Source of the DNA: Bryoerythrophyllum caledonicum
Taxonomy: Eukaryota; Streptophyta; Bryopsida; Pottiales; Pottiaceae
Assembly (NCBI GenBank): GCA_963971425.1
Contig: OZ020516.1
Location: 21,583,332-21,647,331 of the forward strand
Length of the DNA stretch: 64,000 bases
Direction of reading: 5' to 3'
Under the pieces are notes generated by a model. The model ran no database searches. It was not told the DNA's origin and saw only the letters and a list, made by a program, of their open reading frames with translations. How positions within the stretch are numbered: the stretch's first letter is position 1; each line of letters begins with the position of its first letter. Shown piece by piece: positions 12,501 to 23,000 of the stretch. The translations under genes and the position numbers were made by a program.

Positions 12501-12793
12501 AAACGCCGAGTATATCCCAACAATCCATCTTCACCATGGCACAAAAACTGGAGAAATTGCTTCAAATTACTGAAACGCGGTGCACATTTTGTTGCAGGGT
12601 CCTCTGGATACAATGCTCCATCTGTCCAAAGGTCAATGTGAGTTTCGCCTCTACCTCTCCTCCCTGCGAAGCTAGATCTATTAGCCTGGTCATCTAGTCT
12701 AGTGCCTCTTCGAACAAGAGGAAGGTATCTCGCATCCATGTGAATTTGCGGTATGTATCCACCCGTCGTATTCGTGACATCTCTAAGTGCCAT
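9568..12793 (-). pseudogene. RAG1/Transib-like DDE transposase, three exons, one in-frame stop
   Basis: Translation starts at ATG 12793. A single TAA (12311-12313) interrupts a frame that is otherwise continuous. I infer two introns: 11361-11424 (64 nt, GT..AG) and 10051-10233 (183 nt, GTGAGT..CAG). Splicing restores one frame of about 992 codons, close to RAG1 length. An N-terminal region and a long coiled coil precede the catalytic part. There, Asp (11272-11274, in LKLDEAE) is followed 97 residues later by Asp (10981-10983, in SADMK), 20 residues later by CIYC (10912-10923), and, across the second intron, by HVLVKH and Glu (9973-9975, in CQGMEK). The two His lie 25 and 20 residues before Glu. 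Mouse RAG1 has D600, D708, C727/C730, H937/H942 and E962, i.e. nearly the same spacing, including the exact -25/-20 His positions. The reaction expected of the family is hairpin-forming DNA cleavage and strand transfer. The family call is by motif and spacing only; other RNase H-fold transposases with zinc inserts are the alternative. Confidence 0.7.
10101..10200. repeat. 50-bp tandem duplication inside an intron
   Basis: Units 10101-10150 and 10151-10200 differ at one base (t/c at 10140 and 10190). Both lie within the inferred second intron of the RAG1/Transib-like gene, so the duplication does not touch coding sequence. The near identity indicates a recent event. Confidence 0.95.
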
Positions 12794-13380
12794 GCTGAAG
12801 CAGCCTACCGGGCAACAGATGACCGCATGCACGTCTCAAACTGCACATGCACAACTGGCCAATGACTACATTCTCCCGCCACTCCACGCATTCTCTGCCA
12901 ACACTATAACTCCCGCCACAATTTGCATGCTGTCATGTTTACAACAACCTTGGCGCCAATCCGAATACATTAAAGTTGCATAAAAAATACAAGTTGTACA
13001 TTCACTTCTATTAGATATACAAGTCGGGGAAGGACCAAGCATGCGGCCACACTCATAAGTCAATACAGATGACGATGCGGTTGGGGGGCAGCATTCGCCA
13101 CGTTGGGAAACCAAAGTCGGCATTATTAGCTACGCTGGGCGTCGATGCTTGGCAGCATTGTCCATGGTGGACACCAGCGCATCCTACTACGCCACTACTT
13201 CACAACGGCCGTAACAGCGATTGAGACTGTTTCCAACTACCCGCCGGAAAAACTTGTACACTTGGACGCATGCCCGAGGCAAAAAGCCATGCAACCAGCC
13301 TGCCCGCACATGCCTTAGAGGGCCTTTTGAAGAGCCGAAAGTGCTTCTAATGAGCCCTTCTTCATGGAAAGACCAGATGT
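12794..13380. other. Spacer upstream of the transposase-like gene
   Basis: No gene or terminal inverted repeat was recognised. The presumed promoter of the minus-strand gene and possibly one end of its element should lie here. Short open frames on the minus strand look like shadows and have no recognisable content. Confidence 0.4.
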
Positions 13381-14847
13381 AGTTCCTCCATCCCTGAGTC
13401 CAAGGGGGATCCACCGCCTCGCGTTGTTCCTGGTCGACCTCAAATTCCACTGCCAAGGAAACTTTATCTCCAACTTGACAACTCCGCCAAGGATAATAAG
13501 AACAGATTTGTGATGGCATTCTACTCTCTCCTTACGGCCCGAAGAATTTTTAAAGAAGTCACCGTGGGCTTCTTGATTGTCGGGCACACTCACGAAGATA
13601 TTGTTGCTCATTTCAATTACTTATCCAAACATCAAGAGGAAAAACACTTACTGTTTGGCTGACCTTATGAAATCCTTCATGGACTCTCAATAAACTGTGG
13701 CTTTCATTCCGGAGTTTGTGCAAGAGGTGGCTGATTTTAAATCTTTTATCAGTGACTTTCATCATGACGGCTCAAACAGAATTGTTGGATTGGCGGAACT
13801 TCACCTCTTCAAGTTTTACGTCGAAGAAGAAGGCGGCGACGCTGGCTGGCCGGTTATGAGATACAAGAAATCCGCCACGGATTCCTCTTGGCTCCCTCCA
13901 GGTATGCCCTTCATTTATTGTCATTTGGTTCACACTCAACTTCTCTTCCCGTCGGCGGACCGCCGACCAAGTCACCATCATTTTTCGGTTTCACTCATGC
14001 ATGGTGTCATTTTGATTCTTTTCCAGGTAAGCCCGTCAAGATGTAGAAGGCCGATGCCGAAGGAAACCCACGCCTAGCTGTTGGTGAACCCAAGCCTGTC
14101 CGGTTCAAACCCCTCTGGGGTGATTGCACCATAAATTGTAGGAAGAGGAATAAGGAGAAGGAAGCTGCCCAGGTTTTCGCGGTCACCGAGAAGAAGACGT
14201 TCATCCAGGACGGAATTGCAAAATATATTGATTTCTGGAAGTCTGGTATGTCCCACGATCAGAGATATGCACTTGACATGGCGCCCTATGTTGACTACTG
14301 AACGCGTATTCACAGGGAGATTTCTAGTCGCCTTCCTTCTAACCAGGAAGCTCTTCTTGAGGGATTATGGATCGGCTTCGTCCTCCGGCTAAGTATCCGG
14401 AGCAGATTCGAACACCTTTGGCACAGCACGATTGCGGAAATGATCAATCCCATGCGTGACGTCCTCCTTGATGATTTTGTGCTTGTCCACCATTCGGATA
14501 AGCACTATCTTCCAGTCTGGATGTGCCGAGTCCTGACAAAGGTCGATACAAACCCAGGAAAGACTTATGGTAACTTCCAAGTTGAATGATGGACACCACC
14601 GAGATTGAAGAAGGATAAAAGAAATACGATCGCTAGAGAATGTTGGACCAGGCCCTGGGTAAAGGAAAATGGGATTCCTCAAATTACGAATTGCAAATCC
14701 GTACCCTACTCGCATCGCTCTCCTTCTCACAAGAAGAAAGGACCTCCAATTCATCATCAAATCCCTGAAGAATCAGCCATAGCCGCAATTGCTTGCTTAG
14801 AGGCTGGCGGTGTCTACATGAACCCTGATGAAGACATTGAGGACTGA
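13381..14847 (+). pseudogene. Relic of a DUF7869-type protein (C-terminal two thirds)
   Basis: From about 13381 the frame reads through YLQLDNSAKDNKNRF and VGFLIVGHTHEDI, the hallmark of DUF7869 proteins, then a frame shift near 13640 leads to a segment (13697-13910) containing VQEVADFKSF, LHLFKFYV and WPVMRYKKSA. A GT..AG intron of about 120 bases seems to follow (about 13901-14026). The last segment runs from about 14047 to TGA 14845-14847 with TGA codons at 14299 and 14587. The N-terminal part with the cysteine cluster is missing. The family is common in algae, bryophytes and animals and looks like a transposon-derived RNase H-fold enzyme, though its activity is unproven. The better preserved relative is at 61561-63999. 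Clearly non-functional here. Confidence 0.75.
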
Positions 14848-15689
14848 TTCCCTCCACCCGTCGACTTCACTCACCTCTACACTAGCGCATCCGTCGGCAT
14901 CTTGCAGCCATGCCCTGCAATAGCGCACATGCATCGACAATCGTATGCCTCTGCATTGTTCTCTCCGTCGGCTGCCGGCCGACTGCTATCCATGCTCATT
15001 GGAATTTGCTTTCCGGCCTCGCCAACCTCCACTATATTCTTTGTCACCATTTTTAATTGTGAAATAAAATGGTCACGTCTGCTATCAGCCGAAGCGCTCA
15101 CCTTTGTAAACTTATGTTTATGTTATTTGGACCTCTGCACTATAATGTTTTCAGACGTTTATTGTGTCGCGTTGGCTATTCAGCCCTTTATTGTGATGTT
15201 GTGAAGTGTAGACCAAAATAGTTTCCTCGGCGGGCAACCGACATACTCAGCCTTAGGTGTATCACAGATCTTCTAACCCAACTGCCGTATGATTACCCAG
15301 TTTTTTGACAAATCTTAAGGGTTCCTTAGAAAATTTCCGGAATCTTTAGATTTTTCCAAAATCATAGGGTTCTTCGGAATCTTTAGGATCTTCTAGAATC
15401 CTCGATAATTTGTACTATCTTTGGGGTGTTAGAGTTTCGGTTTCTTAAGAATCTTAAGTGTTTTGAAGCATATTTTGAGTCTAGAAGAATCTTGACCATT
15501 TTCTGTAAGCGGGCTGCTTACGGTATTAGTCAATTTTAATGGTTTAAAAGGAAAAAATATGGCTACTTCATCATTCTTTCTTATGATTTCGGTTCTTTAA
15601 TTTAGACTCTAAGTTTTTTATTTTGTCCATAATTAATCATTTTGTCTAAAATTAGTCAGAATTAATCATTTTGTCTTAACTGGTTAAGA
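14848..15689. other. Intergenic DNA, no gene seen
   Basis: The part at 15290-15500 consists of degenerate short motifs around gaatcttta / ttctagaatc. Nothing else is supported. Confidence 0.4.
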
Positions 15690-16450
15690 CCACAATTTAA
15701 TTTTCCAATTTTTTTCTAATCACTCTTACAAATTCTATAATATCCCAAGAGCACTCATGCATTCCCATTTTACTTTTGATAACCTTTCAAGTTTCCAAAC
15801 ATATGAAAAGAACTTCAACGTTTCCTAGTTATTTCTTCAATGAGTTTCAATTTAATTAACATCTAATAAGCACTCACATATTGTAATTGATTTTACCATC
15901 TTAAGATGAAAGAAACACTTGAATACCAAATATCACTTATTCGTTATCCATTTTCATTTCGGTCACTTTTGCAATTTTCATAGAAGCCCAAGACGAATTA
16001 ATCCACAATGATTTTACATTTTTTTAAAAACACTCTTTCTAGTTTTCCTAAACTTAAAGACCAAATTCATCTTCCTCATTTTTTTCTCCAATTTTGCAAT
16101 TTTTTAACAACCACTCAAACATTTGCCACTAAGTTCATGAATTTAAAGAATGAATTTCTGGAGCTATTATATTAACAAGCATGCTCTGTGACATTATTTA
16201 AATTAATGAGCAAATAATCCCAATTTTTGTTCATCACTCTTAGAGTTTGAAACACTCCAGAACCACTCACACCTTCCCCATTTTTTTTTCCACTTTCATA
16301 ATTATTTAACAACCCAAGACCACTCAAACATTAGTCATTTTTTGGAACTCATTCTTCTGAAAAAATGAACTTAAAGAATGAATACTGGAATTGCTATATT
16401 AACAAGCATGTTCTGTGATCCAATTTAAATTAATGAGCAAAAATTCCCAT
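15690..16450. repeat. Diverged satellite-like tandem repeat, about 200-230 bp period
   Basis: The segment near 16143 (aaagaatgaat ... attaacaagcatg ... taaattaatgagcaaa) recurs near 16371, a shift of about 228 bases. Flanking pieces such as the cattttttt-tcca..ttt..ttta-acaacca stretch appear near 15700, 16075 and 16270. Two clear and one or two weaker units can be followed. AT-rich, non-coding. Confidence 0.6.
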
Positions 16451-16619
16451 GTTTAATCAACTTAAAAATATTATGTATACAAAATATATGTAACATGTGC
16501 ATTTAAGTTGAGCCACTAAAAAAGTTTTAGTTTTATGTGTTTTTGTAAGTCCATCAAAATAACTTATCCCATGTAAGCCAAGCCGATGTTTTCATACAAA
16601 CAAATATTGCCTATCTATG

Positions 16620-16945
16620 TAGAGGAGCTCCCATTTTGCTCAATTTTTTGCATCCGGGCAACAGTCTGCAGTCATTCCAGAGTGAAAATGAATGCAGTGG
16701 CTGATGTGGACCTCCCGCATTATCTATGACGTTGCACTCAAACGTGACCACGTTGTTGCTGACGTCTTCCAAAACGTGTCTGTCCACGATGGCATCTGGG
16801 CATTTTGTCTTTAATAGGAACACGTTCTATGCAACGTCAAAAAAATTTCACGTATTGCAGCCGGTGTCCGACAAACGTCAGACGTCTCACAAAACACGGC
16901 ACGTCGCAGCATTGACGCCACCTAAAACGCGGTTTTCTTATAGTG
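16620..16945. mobile_element. 3' end of a CACTA (CMC/En-Spm type) element
   Basis: The sequence ends in ggttttcttatagtg at 16945, the complement of CACTATAAGAAAACC, the same terminus as the complete CACTA element at 48433-51341. Subterminal copies of acgtc/gacgt are dense over the last about 250 bases, as usual for this superfamily. It abuts a copia 3' scrap at 16946. The left terminus was not found, so the start given here is only where the subterminal motif density begins. Confidence 0.65.
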
Positions 16946-16979
16946 ATTAAATTCAACTCATGCAAACAACTTCAAATCT
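16946..16979 (+). mobile_element. Ty1/copia 3' scrap
   Basis: The bases attaaattcaactcatgcaa and the following caacttcaaat match the end of the copia RNase H region at 25951-25984 with two or three mismatches. The copy is cut by the CACTA end on its left and by the duplicated repeat block on its right, so copia sequence was present here before the CACTA insertion. Confidence 0.7.
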
Positions 16980-17061
16980 TCTTTCTATTGCACATATCTT
17001 TCATTCATGATTTTGATCGATGACCATTAACTCTTCCGGGTAGATTTCAAGAATATATGTA

Positions 17062-17194
17062 TACGAAGACGCCCTCGTTGGAGGGCATCACGGGTTGGGA
17101 GGTGCCCTAACGAAGGACAAGGGCGGAGCGTGACCCAACAAGGAGAGCGCCTCCCAACTTGTGATGCGCAACATTGAGGGCGTCTTCCGACGTA
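17062..17194. mobile_element. 133-bp palindromic MITE, copy A
   Basis: The two halves are complementary: tacgaagacgccctc with ggcatcac and gttgggagg on the left, and cctcccaac, gtgatgcgc and gagggcgtcttc on the right. The transcript would fold into a long hairpin. An equally long copy is at 26314-26446. No coding capacity. Confidence 0.65.
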
Positions 17195-17609
17195 ATCCCC
17201 TTTTGATAAGATTCTTCATAAGATACTCTGCGTGGCAGGCATTACATCATGATGCGCTCCTGTCGAGTACTTTCCAACGTGGGAGTTGCATTGTAGAGAA
17301 TGGGCCGAAAACCCGAAAGGGGATTACGTGGTTGGTGTTCACCTAGAGATCCAAACAAGGGGTTGAAGAGATCCTAACCACGATCTTGGTGGGGTGTAGC
17401 ATGTCCCAGAACCGGGACTTGCTGCATGGGTATCACTTTGGCATTACATGGATATCACCTAGACAAGTGTATTGAATTTCCAAATTTTTTGGACATCCTC
17501 CATTCTGAATCGAAATTGACCACTGCTTAATTGAGATAGGAAATGCAAGGATAAATGAGATAGAAATGCGATGCCAAACACATATTTTCTCGACACGGAA
17601 AAGAGAGTC

Positions 17610-18173
17610 AGGGCCGCTTCACACCTAACGCCCTAGTGGAGAGTCCGTCAGTTTCCACCAATGAGATTGCTTGAATGGCCAAAGTCTGGCTTCTCGGCCT
17701 TCACACCAAAGGCCAAAGTCCAAAGGTCGTCGTCTTCCAATGTGCCTACGTGACAGTACTTTTGGAGAGTTTTGGTGCCAAGGCCACGGACTCTCGAGCT
17801 AACCTTGGGTGGTCGTTTTTAGTCTACCCAAAATTCCTTCAAGAGTCTATCAATTTTTTCAATCAAATAATCAAAATCTGACAAGATTTGGACCGTTAGA
17901 TGAAAGAGGCCAAATTTTTTGGCTGATTTTTCTCGGCTGATTTTTATTGGCCGATTTTTTTGGATTGATTTTTTTGGCGTAATGATATGGGGTTTGGACT
18001 TTGGACCTGGACTTTGGACCTGGGCTTTGGGGCTTCACACCGTACTTGCCAAGAGACTTATATATATATATATATATATATATAATTTAATCCAAAAGTT
18101 TGGACTCTCGCCATAGTGTGGGCAGAAATATTGACGGACGGACTCTCGACTTGACTTGGTGTGAAGCGGCCCT
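17610..18173. mobile_element. Inverted-repeat element (agggccgcttcacacc ends), copy A
   Basis: The left end agggccgcttcacacc with gagagtccgtc inside it is matched in inverse orientation at the right end (gacggactctc ... ggtgtgaagcggccct). The interior has a (TA)n tract near 18060-18083 and T-rich sequence, but no transposase. I could not define a target duplication, so the superfamily is undecided; the termini resemble hAT ends loosely. Copy B is 26862-27407. Confidence 0.65.
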
Positions 18174-18240
18174 CACACTAAACCCTGCAAGAAACCTTCA
18201 GAACTTAACAGCCCACGAAAACCCATAAGACCTATCTTAA

Positions 18241-19215
18241 CCCCTAAAGTTCCTTCACATTTTCTGTCCAAAACTAGTCCAAAACTACCATAGTCAAATA
18301 TGGCCGCAATAATCACATTTTTTAGAAGAATTCTCAACTTTTAACCGTAAGATCTAAAACAAGACTCATGTATAATAATCCTGTAAAATTATAGTTGCAA
18401 TCCACCGCACGGATGTGAAGATTATAGTATTTGAAGTGCACAAAGTAGTTTTTTTTCCCTCTTGCCCGACAAAGTCAGCTCACTTTGACTAAGCATATCT
18501 CCTAGATTTTAGAGTACATTGTGTTGGAAATCATTACCAATACAAAGAATATGATGTTAGCTAAGTGTGTGCAAAATTTGAGGTCATTTCAAGTGGTACA
18601 TCATGCTCAAATAAATACTTTAGTGAAAGGGGGTATAAAACAATGCACATGACTACAAATGAAGTGAAAAATTATTTGCTAAATATGAATTTACAAATTT
18701 AGAAATCCGTATGGTTGAAATATGGAATTTAAATTTTTACTTATTTTAGATTTTTTTTTCTAAAACGGGTAAAATCTGTAATATTAATGAATTTATGAAT
18801 TATTCAAATATTATAGGTGAGGGCAGGGCTTCAAAATGGGGACCCTTCAAGAAATGAAGGGCCACGTCATTCACCCACTCCCCTGTGCGGGACCGGCGCA
18901 GCTCCTCGGGGGTGGCCCGCTGCTACAAGGCAGTGTTGTTTTTTTTTTTTTTTTCTTCTTTTTTTTGGTTTTGTTTTTTTTCTTCACACATGCCATCTCT
19001 TTCAGTACCCGGGCCCTGCCATGCACCACTTTTGACAATAGGTGGTACTAACTTTCAAACCGGAAATCCAAAAAAAAAATTAAAAATACCTCCACGAAGC
19101 TCTTATCAGGGCCGATCTACAATAAAAGTTTTTAAAAAAAAGGATTTTTTTTCGAATTTTAGGAACCTGTCAAAAACCTGAAATCCCATCGAAGGAGACT
19201 CTGGTCCTTTAGGGG
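18241..19215. mobile_element. piggyBac-like non-autonomous element with TTAA target duplication
   Basis: The 975-bp segment begins CCCCTAAAG and ends CTTTAGGGG, a perfect 9-bp inverted repeat, and is flanked by TTAA at 18237-18240 and 19216-19219. The homologous block at 27471-27474 shows a single TTAA at the same place, i.e. the empty site. TTAA duplication and precise joining are the hallmark of the piggyBac superfamily. No transposase is encoded; the inside is AT-rich with a long T tract near 18935-18980. The alternative is precise loss from copy B rather than gain in copy A, which piggyBac also allows. Confidence 0.85.
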
Positions 19216-19437
19216 TTAAAAATCTCGGAAGACGCGCATTCAAACGACTGAGCGCAGAAAACCTCTTCCGCACTGTGAAAAACAATCCAAAGCGATAAGA
19301 AACGCAAGCAAAACGACGGAAAACACATCTGCCCCTTCGCTCTGCTATCGCCCTCACTCCGCCCCCCCAACCATGCTCAGTCAACTCGCTCGTCCTGCTT
19401 CATAAGCATGTAATCTTCATTGTGCAATTTTTCAAAA

Positions 19438-20021
19438 AGTATATACATCTCATACTATCTGGCACCATATTCCTCCTGACTTGGTCCTTCAGGAAGCACT
19501 TTCAGGAAAACTCTATTGCTTAATCTAAGCTCTCTGATATGGTTCAGTCGCGCTCGGCCAGATATACATTTATTATCAGGATTCGAGCTCCGTAAAAAAT
19601 TCATCGGAAACATGCGATCCAAGGATCTTGTGGCACCGAAACTGGTAAAATATCACTTGCCAGGAAGCTAACGTACAGACAGACCGTGTTGGCCGTGTTG
19701 TGTTGTGTTAGAAAGCTAACAGTGATGGCAGCCCGATTCGGATCCGAGCCTGGTCTTACTTCAAACTCACGCTCAAGTGCGAGCTTATAAGTCCTCTCCT
19801 GCTCCCTCTTCCTTCAAAACATCTTGCTGCAGAAATATTGATTGGGTTTTGAAGCTTACCAGAGACTCACGTTTGCGCTCCAGAGTTTCCTATTGATTGA
19901 AAGTAGGAGCTGCTGTTGTATGTCGTGCTGAGGCAGAAGTGGTTGGCTGTCGCGCAGATAGATTTGAAGAAGTGGACCATCAGCTTCATTGTTCTCGCAT
20001 TTCATTGTCATATTTGGCAAG
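19438..20021 (+). promoter_or_regulatory. Promoter and 5' leader of VIT/VWA gene 1
   Basis: Homology with the second gene begins at about 19446 and contains cttataag (19784-19791), a TATA-like box that is conserved at 41784-41791. A pyrimidine-rich stretch follows and the leader to the ATG is about 200 bases. A conserved, duplicated upstream region suggests the two copies kept similar regulation. TATA assignment is by sequence only. Confidence 0.5.
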
Positions 20022-23000
20022 ATGAGTTCCATTTTTTACGTTGTAATTGGAACTGGGAGTGATGAATTCAGGGAGCGCGAAATGGCGCCGCTCGAGTCTG
20101 TGTCGGTGACAGGTCAGATTCGTGACTCAGTCGCAGAGTATACCTTGACACAGACATTTCTGAACCCGCGCAAAGACACCGCCATCGAAGCAGTGTACGC
20201 CTTCCCGTTGTACGAGGGCGCGGCGGTGTCGGGATTCGAGGCAGAGGTGGATGGCAGGAAGATCGTCGGGCGGGTGCAAGAGCGAGCCGCAGCGCGGAAG
20301 GAGTACGACGAGGCTGTGCAGGCCGGGAAGGTGGCGAGCCTGTTGGAGCAGGAGCGCCCGGACTTGTTCCAGGCGTCTATCGGAAATATCCCACCCGGGC
20401 ACAAGATCCGCATCCGCCTTACTCTGGTCTCGGAGATCAAGCAGGACGCGGACGAGAATCAGGTGCGGTTTGTGCTGCCCACCGCCATCGCGCCTCGCTA
20501 CGGCGCGAGCCCCGTGAGCGCGTCAAATGTGGACTCATCGGCTTCGAGGCTGTCTGTGAACATTTCGTGCGCCATGTCGAAGCCCATCACTTCGATTCAG
20601 TCGCCTTCCCACACCATTCAGGTTCATCTTGGCAGTGGGAGTGACGATCATTTTGAGCCGAATCGTGCGAGGGTGAGCTTGACGGCGGATGCTCTTCTCG
20701 ACAAGGACGTTGTTGTCATTGTTCAGTCGCAGGGACTGGACGCGCCGCGTGCATCGGTGGAGCGCCACCCGAGAGATGGAACGCACGCAGTTTCGTTGAC
20801 GTTTGCGCCACGCTTTGCGCTCAACGCTCTGCGAGCCTCAGAGCTCATTTTCCTCGTTGACAGGTCGTACTCTATGTGCGGCTTCCAGATCAAGCAGGCA
20901 GGCGAGGCGCTGGAGCTTTTCCTGCGATCCATCCCTCTTGAGAACCACTACTTCAACGTGATTGGATTCGGGTCAACTCACAAGGCGCTCTTCCCCAAGT
21001 CTGCGCCATATTATGAAGACTCGCTGAAGAAGAGCATCTCATACGCGCAGCAGCTGGAGGCGGACATGGGCGGGACCGAGATGAAGAGCGCCTTCCAGGA
21101 GGCCCTCCAGCGCCGCCGTCGCGACGTGCCAACGCAGATCTTCCTGCTCACGGACGGGGAAATTTGGGACGTGGACAACCTGGTGGAGGTCGTGAGAGAG
21201 GCCGTGGAGGAGGGCGAGAAGAGCAGGTCCTTCGTGAGAGTCTTCTCGCTGGGTGTGGGCGCCTCTGTCTCCCATCACCTCATTGAATCGGTCGCCAGGG
21301 CCGGCGGCGGGTACGCCCAGCTCGTCGTGGAGGGAGAGCGAATGGAGAAGAAAGTGGTGAATATGCTGAAAGCGGCGCTGATGCCGCCTGTCACTGATCT
21401 GGGCGTGCAATGGACGGATGCAAATGAAGAGGATTTTGAAATGGTTGAGTCCGAGGTGGTGCCAAAACCCGAGGTGGAGCCTTCTCCCAAACCGACCATC
21501 AATTTGTTCGACACTTCTCTAGATGTGGCTTCTCCTAATCCTCCTCCTCCCGTTCCGCTCCCCAACGTCGTCATTCCAATCCAGCAAGCTCCGTTTAAGG
21601 CGCCATCGCTCTACCGAGGTGCAAGGTTCACAATGTACGCAGTCCTTTCGCCAACAACCCCGGTTCCCAACGAGCTCATTCTGCAAGGCCTCTCCCCAGA
21701 CGGACCAGTGGAGCTCAAAGTAAAGGTGGGCTGCCTTCAAGAGGGCGAGACGATGCTACACACGCTGGCAGCGCGCGCCCTGGTGCGGGATTTAGAGGAA
21801 GGCTCCTCTTGCATCCACGCTTTGGGACGAGACGCCAGCGAGAAGAGACTCCACGGGGTGCAGGTCACGACTGAAGACGGCAAGAAGTACAAAGACCTTC
21901 CGTTGAGCAGCAACCTCGTCTCCGAGCTCACGAAGCAGAAGATTCTGGAGCTCGCACTGAAATACAACTTGTCGTCGAAGCACACGAGCTGGGTCGCCAT
22001 CGACTCAGAGAGCCAGGAGCGGTTCTTTCACGACGAGGTGAAGGAAGTGGAAGGACTCGTGGTAGGCATGAGTTTGGGCACGAAGTCCCGTGCATCCGGA
22101 CCAAAGTTCGGCTGTGCATCCGGACCGGTTTCATTTCAAAGAATGTCTTCAGGTGTGCGGTTTTCATCAGCTATGCCCCGCACACCGCCAGGATCTGCAC
22201 TCGCAAGAGGACTAGTTATGTCCTGCGAGCGTGTACCGCGAGCGTCTGCATTCGATGGTGGAGTAGCTATGTCCTGCGCACCGGCAGCATCTGCAATCCC
22301 AGAAAGAAGAGGTCCCAGGGAAGGCTGCGCACCGCCAGCATATGCATTCGGAGGAGGAGTACCCATGTCCTGCGAGCGTGCACCGCAAGAGTCTGCATTC
22401 GATGGTGGAGTAGCTATGTCCTGCGCACCGCCAGCATCTGCATTCCCAGATAGAAGAGGTCCCGAGGAAGGCTGCGCACCGCCAGCATATGCATTCGGAG
22501 GAGGAGTACCTATGTCCTTCGAGCGTGCACCGCGAGCGTCTGCATTCGATGGTGGAGTAGCTATCTCCTGCGCACCGCCAGCATCTGCATTCGAAGGAGG
22601 AGAATCGTTGAAGCAGAAGAAATTCTCGTCTTTGGGCGATTCACCGGGCCGACTGTCGAGACCGCGCGTTGCACGAGGCGGTGTGGGCGCTGCCTTGATG
22701 GGATTATTCAAGACCAAAATACCGGGAGAACTGGAATTTATCGACGACTGTTCTAAGGAGCCGGAGATGGAGGGCAGCGAGGAAGAAGCAGGGCTCTCCT
22801 CTCGTGACCCGCATGCGCGGTTGCGCTCCATTCTGCAGCACCAGCAGTTCGACGGTTTGTTTTCTCTCAACTCTGCCATTGCTGCCCTGTTCTCCACCAC
22901 TGTAAAGGAGCTGCAGCGAAAGCTGGCGGAGCTGAAGGAGGCCGAGGGATCGAAACTTTCGGAGACGGTGTGGGCGACGTGTTTGGCTGTGGAGCTGATG

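Larger units (their letters stand above)
16976..19437. repeat. Duplicated repeat block, copy A
   Basis: This block matches 26228-27692 over about 1.45 kb in the same orientation at high identity. It contains a 133-bp palindromic element, a 564-bp inverted-repeat element and the tail from about 19220 to 19434. Copy A differs mainly by the 975-bp insertion at 18241-19215. The left breakpoint shares atcttc with copy B; the right one abuts the promoter region of the first VIT/VWA gene. Confidence 0.85.

Noticed and set aside
17675-17881. Short open frames duplicated at 17675-17881 and 26927-27151
   Set aside because: They lie inside an inverted-repeat element and owe their conservation to the recent block duplication; no protein family is recognised.
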